A stretch of 45,781 nucleotides of DNA, taken from the NCBI GenBank assembly GCA_003696625.1, contig RFGR01000112.1:1-45781 (forward strand), in the 5' to 3' direction. The number at the start of each line of letters is the position of its first letter. Within the stretch, counting starts at the first letter, position 1. Source of the DNA: Planctomycetota bacterium (GTDB lineage: Bacteria; Planctomycetota; UBA1135). Position numbers and translations under genes: made by a program. Shown piece by piece: positions 40,154 to 45,781 of the stretch. Under the pieces are notes generated by a model that worked only from the letters and a program-made list of their open reading frames with translations, was not told where the DNA came from and ran no database searches.

Positions 40154-41079
40154 AACTCGACCCGCGGTTCGGCCCGGGCCACCACCGCCTGACGCTTCTC
40201 GGCCACCCGGACGCCGTCCTCGATCAGCAGAACCCGGTAGCTGCCGACCGGCAGGTTGCGGAACCGGGCGACTCCGTCGGCGTCGGTCACCCCCTCCCGC
40301 TCCTCGCCGAAACGCTCCTGGACCCGGATCTTGCGACCGACCAGCGGCCGGGAACCGTCGGCGGCGGTGACCACGACCTGGAGGCCGCCCAGGCGCGGGG
40401 CCCGGAAGTCCCGGCGGTACCCCCCGCGCCGGACCTCGACCGGCTCCTGATGCCGCCCGAGCGGCGCCTCGGCCGGACCGAACTCGACCCGGTAGCGGCC
40501 GGGGTCGAGGTCCGGGAAGCGGTAGCTGCCCTCGCCGTCGGTGACCGTGGCCGCGACCACGGAACCGTCGGCGTCGGCGCGCAGCCGCACCTCAAGCCAG
40601 GGGACGGCGCTGCCGTCCGGCTGCAGGACCTCCCCCTCCAGCCAGGCCCGACCGAGCTCGGCCGCGAGATCCACACCGGCGGCGGCGAGGGCGGCACCGG
40701 CGTCCGGGGCCGTCCGCCCCGGGGCGGCCGGCTGGGCCGCGCTCTCCCCGGGCTCGGCGGCGGCAAGACCGGCGGCCGGCGCTCCGCCGGCGGCCGGCGG
40801 GCCGGGAACCGGCGGCCGGCCGGCGACCAGGGCCCCCTTCACCACCACCGGGGTCGGGCGTTCCGGGTAGGGCGCCGGCTCCGGCAGCCGGGCGGCGGCG
40901 ATCTCCTCGGGCGAGCGGTTGAACCGGGCCCGGCGCTCGGCCTTGCGCGCCGCCAGTTCCCGCTGCGTGGCGGGATCCAGCGGCCGCGGCTCCGCCAGAG
41001 GCGCCGGCTGGACCAGGACGAGCAGGTCCGGGACCAGAAGGAGGAGAAGAACGGCCAATCGCCCGACCGTCTTGGGCAT
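40144..41079 (-). CDS. Secreted/anchored CarboxypepD_reg-like domain protein
   Basis: N-terminal hydrophobic MPKTVGRLAVLLLLLVPDLLVLV; two C-terminal repeats 'TDGEGSYRFPDLDPGRYRVEF' and 'TDADGVARFRNLPVGSYRVLL'. Confidence 0.75.
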   Translation of the reverse strand: MPKTVGRLAVLLLLLVPDLLVLVQPAPLAEPRPLDPATQRELAARKAERRARFNRSPEEIAAARLPEPAPYPERPTPVVVKGALVAGRPPVPGPPAAGGAPAAGLAAAEPGESAAQPAAPGRTAPDAGAALAAAGVDLAAELGRAWLEGEVLQPDGSAVPWLEVRLRADADGSVVAATVTDGEGSYRFPDLDPGRYRVEFGPAEAPLGRHQEPVEVRRGGYRRDFRAPRLGGLQVVVTAADGSRPLVGRKIRVQERFGEEREGVTDADGVARFRNLPVGSYRVLLIEDGVRVAEKRQAVVARAEPRVEFEV

Positions 41080-41140
41080 AGAGGCATTCTAGGGAGAGCC
41101 CGCCCGGATCCCGCCCTAAACTCCCCTCTCCCGGCTGCCC

Positions 41141-44100
41141 ATGCGCAAACCTCTCGTCCTCGCGATCCTGGCCGTCCTGGCCGCCGGCCTGGTCTGGGTG
41201 GTCTTCCTCGATCCTCCCGCTTCGGCGCCGCCGCCGACCCCGGTCGACCGGACCGCCCCGCCCACGGCCACCGAGGCCGCCGCCGCCGCCGAGCCCGCCG
41301 ACCGCCGCCGGGTCGCCCGACCGACCGCGGCCGCGGCCGACGGCCGGCCGATCAAGGTCGGCGCCGGCCGCCACGGCCTGCACGGGATCGTGGTCGACGA
41401 GGGCGGCGAACCGGTTCCGGGCGCCTGGGTGGCGGCCTGGTCGGTTCCGTTCCCGCTGCTCGACTTCGAGTTCGACCTCGCCGAGATCTTTGAGAAGCCG
41501 CTCGCCTTCTCGCTCGAGCCGCTGGCCGCGACCATCGCCGACGAGCAAGGCCGGTTCGCCCTGGAGGGGGTCCAGGGCCGGACCCTCTACCTCTCGGCCC
41601 GGGCCGAGAAGCGGCTCACTCCGCGCCGACAGCGGGTGCTGCCGGCGGAGCTGGACGGCGGCGGAGAGGTCGTCCTGCGCACCGTCGCCGGTGCGGCGCT
41701 CAAGGGCCGGGTGGTCGACGCCGACGGCTCACCGGTGGCCGGAGCCGAGGTTCTGGTCGGCCCGGGGGTGAAGTACCTGATCGCGGCCTTCCGCAACCGG
41801 AACTTCTTCCTCGAACGCACCTTCACCGGACCCGACGGGAGCTTCGCGGTCGCCGCCGTGCCGGCCCGGACCGCCCTGATGGCCAACGGCATCGCCCAGG
41901 CGGTCGATTCCGGCCTGGCCGACGTCGGGCCGCTGCCGCCCGGAGCGACCGCCGAGGTCGTCGTCTCCCTTGGCGCCACCGGCGCCCTCGCCGGCGAGGT
42001 GGTCGATCTCGAGGGCGAGCCGGTGGCCGGCGCCGAGGTGATCGCGGTGCCGCTCGACCTGCGCTACGTGATTCCGTTCGTCCGCGACGTCCGGGCCTGG
42101 ACGACCACCAGCGACGGCCAGGGTCGCTATCGCTTCCCGCGGCTGCCGAAGGCCTTGGTGCTGCTGCTGGCTCAGGGTCGGCAGGGAAGGTCGGCGCCGG
42201 AGACCGCCCGCGTCATCGGTCCGGACTCGCTGGCGCCCCGGCTTCGGATCGACACGAAATCGCTGATCGAAGGCCGGGTCGTGGACGGCGACGGCCGGCC
42301 GATCGCCGGCGCGGTCGTCCGCCTGCAGAGCATCCCGGTCTCGGTCGGGGCCGAAAAGGGGAAAACCCGCACCGGCGCCGGCTTCCTGCTCGACGCCGCC
42401 CGCGAACTGCTGCCCGAACTGCTCCCTCAGGCGGCGTCGGCAACCACCGACGCCGGCGGTCGCTTCCGGATCCCGGCTTGGAGCCAGGCCCGTCTGCGGG
42501 TGGAGGCCGCCGGCTACAGCGAGGCCGATTTCCACCTCTCCCAGCTCGACGAGGGCAAGAAGCCGGTGCTCCGGATCTGGAGACCGGGAACGATCGAAGG
42601 CCGGGTGATCGAGGAAGCGAGCGGCCGGCCGGTCCGCTTCTGCCTGGTTCGCGGCGATCTCTGGTTCGAGCCCGGCGAGGAGGGCGAGGGCCTCCTCGAG
42701 ATGATCGACGAGGAGGCCCCGGCCGGCGGACCTCCGGAGGCGGCGCAAGGCCCGGACTGGCTCGGCGCCGACGAGCAGATCCTGGACCAGTCCTCCTCCT
42801 GGCGGGCGAAGCTGCGCGGCACCGTGCTGGTCGATGACGATCGGGGCGCCTTCCGGATCGCCGGGATCCCGCCGGGACAGTGGCATCTGACCGTCCAGGC
42901 CGAGGGCTATCAGAACGCCGAGCGGCAGGTCCAGGTGCCGGACGGCGGCGTCGTGGAGGGAATCGAGATCGCCCTGCGCACCGGCGCGGTAGTCAGCGGG
43001 CGGGTCACCGCCGCCAGCACCGGCCGGCCGGTGGCGGGCGCGGTGGTCACCGTCGGCCACGGCGAGGAATCCGGCTTCCTGGCCATGCTCCAGGGCCTCG
43101 GCGACAGCGTCGCGATGGCCGAGACGGGCGAGGACGGCAGTTTCCGCGTCACCGGCGCCGAGGCCGGGGCCGATTTCGTCAACGCGGTCGCCGACGGCTG
43201 GGCCTCGGCCAGCCAGCGGATCCCGGCCTTGGCCGAGCAAGAGGTGCGGACCGGCGTCGAGATCGTCCTCCACGACGGCGGCGCCCTGAGCGGCTTCGTC
43301 CGCGACCGGCGGGGCAATCCGTTGCCGGGCAGGATGGTCGGCGCCCTCAGCATCCAGGCCCGCGACTTCCAGCAGACCGCCACCGACGAGGCGGGCCACT
43401 ACCGGATGGAGCACATGCGGCCCGGCGCCTACTTCATGATGGCGGCCGATCTCGAGGATGAGTCGCTCTTCGCCGGCGACATGATGTCGATGCTCGGCAG
43501 CAGCCGGATCACCACCGCCTACGTCAAGGACGGCGAGGAGACGGTGATGGACATCGTCGATCCCGCCGCCGGCGGCTGCCGTCTCGGCGGTCGGCTGCTG
43601 GACGGCGACGAGCCGATCCCCGGCGCCAGCCTGGTCGTTCTGTCGTCCGAGGGAGGCGGTCTGATGGACTTCAACCTGGGCTTCGCCACCGCCCGCACCG
43701 ACCAGAACGGCGAGTTCCTGTTCAAGAGCCTGGCGCCGGGCGAGTACCGGCTGCAGGTCGACAGCCCGTCCTGGAACGGCGCGCTGCCGCTCGAGGTCTG
43801 GGAGGTGCCTGAGGACTACCAGGAAATCCGGATCCCGGTCGGCGTGGTCCGCGGCCGGGTCGTCTCCGGCCGGGACGGCTCGCCGGTGGCGGGCGCCTCG
43901 ATCCAGCTCGTCAGCGACGACCCGCTCGGCGGCGGCCTGGCGGTCCTGTTCGGCGGCGGCGCCGAACGCAAATGGGCCGTGGCCGAAGAGGACGGCAGCT
44001 TCGAAATCCGCGGACTGCGGCCGGGCCGCTACCACCTCGAAGTCCAGGGCGGCCGCGGCCGTCGCCGGTCCGGCGACGCCGGTCCGCCGCTGGGACGGGT

Positions 44101-44722
44101 CGAGGGCGAGCCCTTCCGGCTGCTCGAGGGTGAGGTCCGCGATGTCGGGCCGATCCAGCTCCCGGTGGCCGGCGCCATCCGCGTAGTCACCGAGATCGCC
44201 GGCGCCGACGCCGGGGAATCCTCCTGGTTCACGGCCCGGGCCGTCCGCCCGGGCGAGGAGGACGAGCAGGACGGACCGTTCGGCTTCGGCCGCGGCCACC
44301 GGAGCTGGGGCAAAGGCGAACTCCTGATCTCCGGCCTCGAAGCCGGAACCTGGACCGTCATCGTCGGCGGCGACGGCTTCCTCGAGACCCGGATCCCGGA
44401 GGTCGAGGTGCGGGCCGGGGAGACGGCCGAGGTCTTCGCCACCCTGCAGCGCGGCGTCCCCTTGCGGATCCGAATCCTCGACGCCCGCAACAACCCGGTC
44501 ACCCCGGCCGACGTCGCCTTGCTCGATCCGGCCGGCAAGCGCCTCAACCCGAAGCGCGGCGGCATCGGCGCCATGTTCGGGCGGATGTTCGGTGAACCGG
44601 AGATCGACCTCGGCACCCACCCGACCGGAAGCTACCGGATCCGCTTCCAGCACCAGGGGGCCACGATCGAGCGCGGCCTGCTGCTGACCGAGGACAGCGG
44701 AGTCATCGAGATCCGGATCTGA
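41141..44722 (+). CDS. Large membrane-anchored protein with many CarboxypepD_reg-like repeats
   Basis: MRKPLVLAILAVLAAGLVWVVFL anchor; at least eight 'G.V.D..G.PVAGA.V....GRFR...L..G.Y.L.V' units. Confidence 0.8.
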   Translation: MRKPLVLAILAVLAAGLVWVVFLDPPASAPPPTPVDRTAPPTATEAAAAAEPADRRRVARPTAAAADGRPIKVGAGRHGLHGIVVDEGGEPVPGAWVAAWSVPFPLLDFEFDLAEIFEKPLAFSLEPLAATIADEQGRFALEGVQGRTLYLSARAEKRLTPRRQRVLPAELDGGGEVVLRTVAGAALKGRVVDADGSPVAGAEVLVGPGVKYLIAAFRNRNFFLERTFTGPDGSFAVAAVPARTALMANGIAQAVDSGLADVGPLPPGATAEVVVSLGATGALAGEVVDLEGEPVAGAEVIAVPLDLRYVIPFVRDVRAWTTTSDGQGRYRFPRLPKALVLLLAQGRQGRSAPETARVIGPDSLAPRLRIDTKSLIEGRVVDGDGRPIAGAVVRLQSIPVSVGAEKGKTRTGAGFLLDAARELLPELLPQAASATTDAGGRFRIPAWSQARLRVEAAGYSEADFHLSQLDEGKKPVLRIWRPGTIEGRVIEEASGRPVRFCLVRGDLWFEPGEEGEGLLEMIDEEAPAGGPPEAAQGPDWLGADEQILDQSSSWRAKLRGTVLVDDDRGAFRIAGIPPGQWHLTVQAEGYQNAERQVQVPDGGVVEGIEIALRTGAVVSGRVTAASTGRPVAGAVVTVGHGEESGFLAMLQGLGDSVAMAETGEDGSFRVTGAEAGADFVNAVADGWASASQRIPALAEQEVRTGVEIVLHDGGALSGFVRDRRGNPLPGRMVGALSIQARDFQQTATDEAGHYRMEHMRPGAYFMMAADLEDESLFAGDMMSMLGSSRITTAYVKDGEETVMDIVDPAAGGCRLGGRLLDGDEPIPGASLVVLSSEGGGLMDFNLGFATARTDQNGEFLFKSLAPGEYRLQVDSPSWNGALPLEVWEVPEDYQEIRIPVGVVRGRVVSGRDGSPVAGASIQLVSDDPLGGGLAVLFGGGAERKWAVAEEDGSFEIRGLRPGRYHLEVQGGRGRRRSGDAGPPLGRVEGEPFRLLEGEVRDVGPIQLPVAGAIRVVTEIAGADAGESSWFTARAVRPGEEDEQDGPFGFGRGHRSWGKGELLISGLEAGTWTVIVGGDGFLETRIPEVEVRAGETAEVFATLQRGVPLRIRILDARNNPVTPADVALLDPAGKRLNPKRGGIGAMFGRMFGEPEIDLGTHPTGSYRIRFQHQGATIERGLLLTEDSGVIEIRI

Positions 44723-45781
44723 CCGGGCCGGCGTTCTCGGCGGCCAGCTCCCGTTCGACGACCATCGCGGCGCCGCCGCGGCGCGGGTCGGCCACCGCCC
44801 GCCAGGCTCCGCGCCAGCGGAAGACGGCGTTGACGTCGCCGATGCTGCGCCGGACCTTGAGCGGCTGGCCGCACTGCTCGAGCCAGAGTCGGGCCGAGCC
44901 GTCGAGGCGGCCGGGCTCGTACTGGAGCTGCGGCGGTCGGTCCTGGCGGTGGCAGCGGGGGGCGGCCACCGCCCGCTCGGGAGGCAGCTTGAACAGGTAG
45001 CGGTCGAGGAGCACCGACAAGACGGTGCTGAGAATGGTCGGGCCGCCCGGGGAACCGAGGACGGCGTCCACCCGATCGTCGCGCTCGACCACCAGCGGAC
45101 ACATCGAGGACAACGGCCGGCGGCCGGGAACGACCGCGTTGGCCTCGCCCTGGACCAACCCGAACTGGTTCGGACGGCCGGGCGCCGCGGCGAAGTCGTC
45201 CATCTCGTTGTTGAGCAGGAAGCCGCCCGGGGCCATCACCTTGGCGCCGTAGGCGCCATTCAGGGTGGTGGTGACCGAACAGGCGCCGCCGGCGGCGTCC
45301 ACCACCGAGTAGTGGGTGGTCTCCTCGGATTCCAGCGGCGGAGCGGCGCCGGCGTCGAGCCGGGCGGGCGAGGTGTAGCGGGCCGGCGACAGGCCGGCGA
45401 AGCGCCGCGCCAGCCGCTCCGGAGCCAGCAGCTCGTCCGGCGCGACCGGCAGGCCGGCCGGATCCCCCAGCCAGCGGTTACGGTCAGCGAAGGCGCGGGC
45501 GGCGGCCTCGCCGACCAGCTGGATCGTGCGGCCGTCGTCGCGGCCCCAGAGGCGGAGCGGGAAGCGCTCCAGGGCCGGCAGGACCTCGGCCAAGAACAAG
45601 CCGCCGCTCGAAGGCGCGGTCGGAGCCAGGATGGTGACCCCCTGCCAGCGGAGCCGGCGGACCGGCCGCAGGACCGGCCGGTAGTCGCGGAAATCCTCGG
45701 CCGCGAGGACGCCGCCGGCGGCGGCGCAGGCCGCGACCAGCTCGTCCACGATCGGCCCCCGGCGGAAGGCCTCCGCCCCGC
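44703..45781 (-). CDS. ggt: Gamma-glutamyltransferase, 5' truncated by window edge
   Basis: Frame open to window end (..AFRRGPIVDELVAACAAAGGVLAAEDFRDY), catalytic ETTHYSVVDAAGGACSVTTTLN, GFLLNNEMDDF, PLSSMCPLVV, GSPGGPTI. Confidence 0.93.
   Translation of the reverse strand, partial: GAEAFRRGPIVDELVAACAAAGGVLAAEDFRDYRPVLRPVRRLRWQGVTILAPTAPSSGGLFLAEVLPALERFPLRLWGRDDGRTIQLVGEAAARAFADRNRWLGDPAGLPVAPDELLAPERLARRFAGLSPARYTSPARLDAGAAPPLESEETTHYSVVDAAGGACSVTTTLNGAYGAKVMAPGGFLLNNEMDDFAAAPGRPNQFGLVQGEANAVVPGRRPLSSMCPLVVERDDRVDAVLGSPGGPTILSTVLSVLLDRYLFKLPPERAVAAPRCHRQDRPPQLQYEPGRLDGSARLWLEQCGQPLKVRRSIGDVNAVFRWRGAWRAVADPRRGGAAMVVERELAAENAGPVRSGSR

Overview
A high-GC window (roughly 70% or more by eye) from a Gram-negative-type bacterium (lpxD, murJ and DsbD-like genes present). 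Planctomycetota-like affiliation is only a weak guess. Most of it is densely packed housekeeping genes: rarA, an SpoU-family rRNA methyltransferase, rsgA, ispH, folC, a Nudix-like gene, lpxD, a Na/Ca exchanger, a class-I amidotransferase, a conserved membrane protein, aroB, carB, murJ, a glycosyltransferase, gyrA-yqeY-DUF3365, an M48-like peptidase, dapF, dsbD, tRNA-Val, thiI, a lipoprotein, tRNA-Asp, mazG, queC, mrp and ggt. At both ends are large membrane-anchored proteins built from CarboxypepD_reg-like repeats. A visibly lower-GC accessory segment (about 22.85-26.95 kb) encodes a secreted beta-helix-like protein and an FG-GAP protein. The best observation is a probable selenoprotein. The dsbD-like gene is split in the ORF track into 33284..34990 and 32990..33283, but both halves share one frame and are separated by a single TGA. 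That TGA sits at the first cysteine of the catalytic CxxC motif (..FTGYT-[TGA]-VNCRAMEENIF..), and a 14-bp-rich hairpin lies just downstream. Other points of interest: a QueC fused to a GNAT-like domain, an Mrp without its CPxC motif, a recurrent TANNNT element 6-9 nt upstream of start codons (predicted leaderless mRNAs), a palindromic -10 shared by tRNA-Val and thiI, a second in-frame TGA in the FG-GAP gene, and mutually exclusive hairpins upstream of queC. All product names come from reading motifs; no database search was run.
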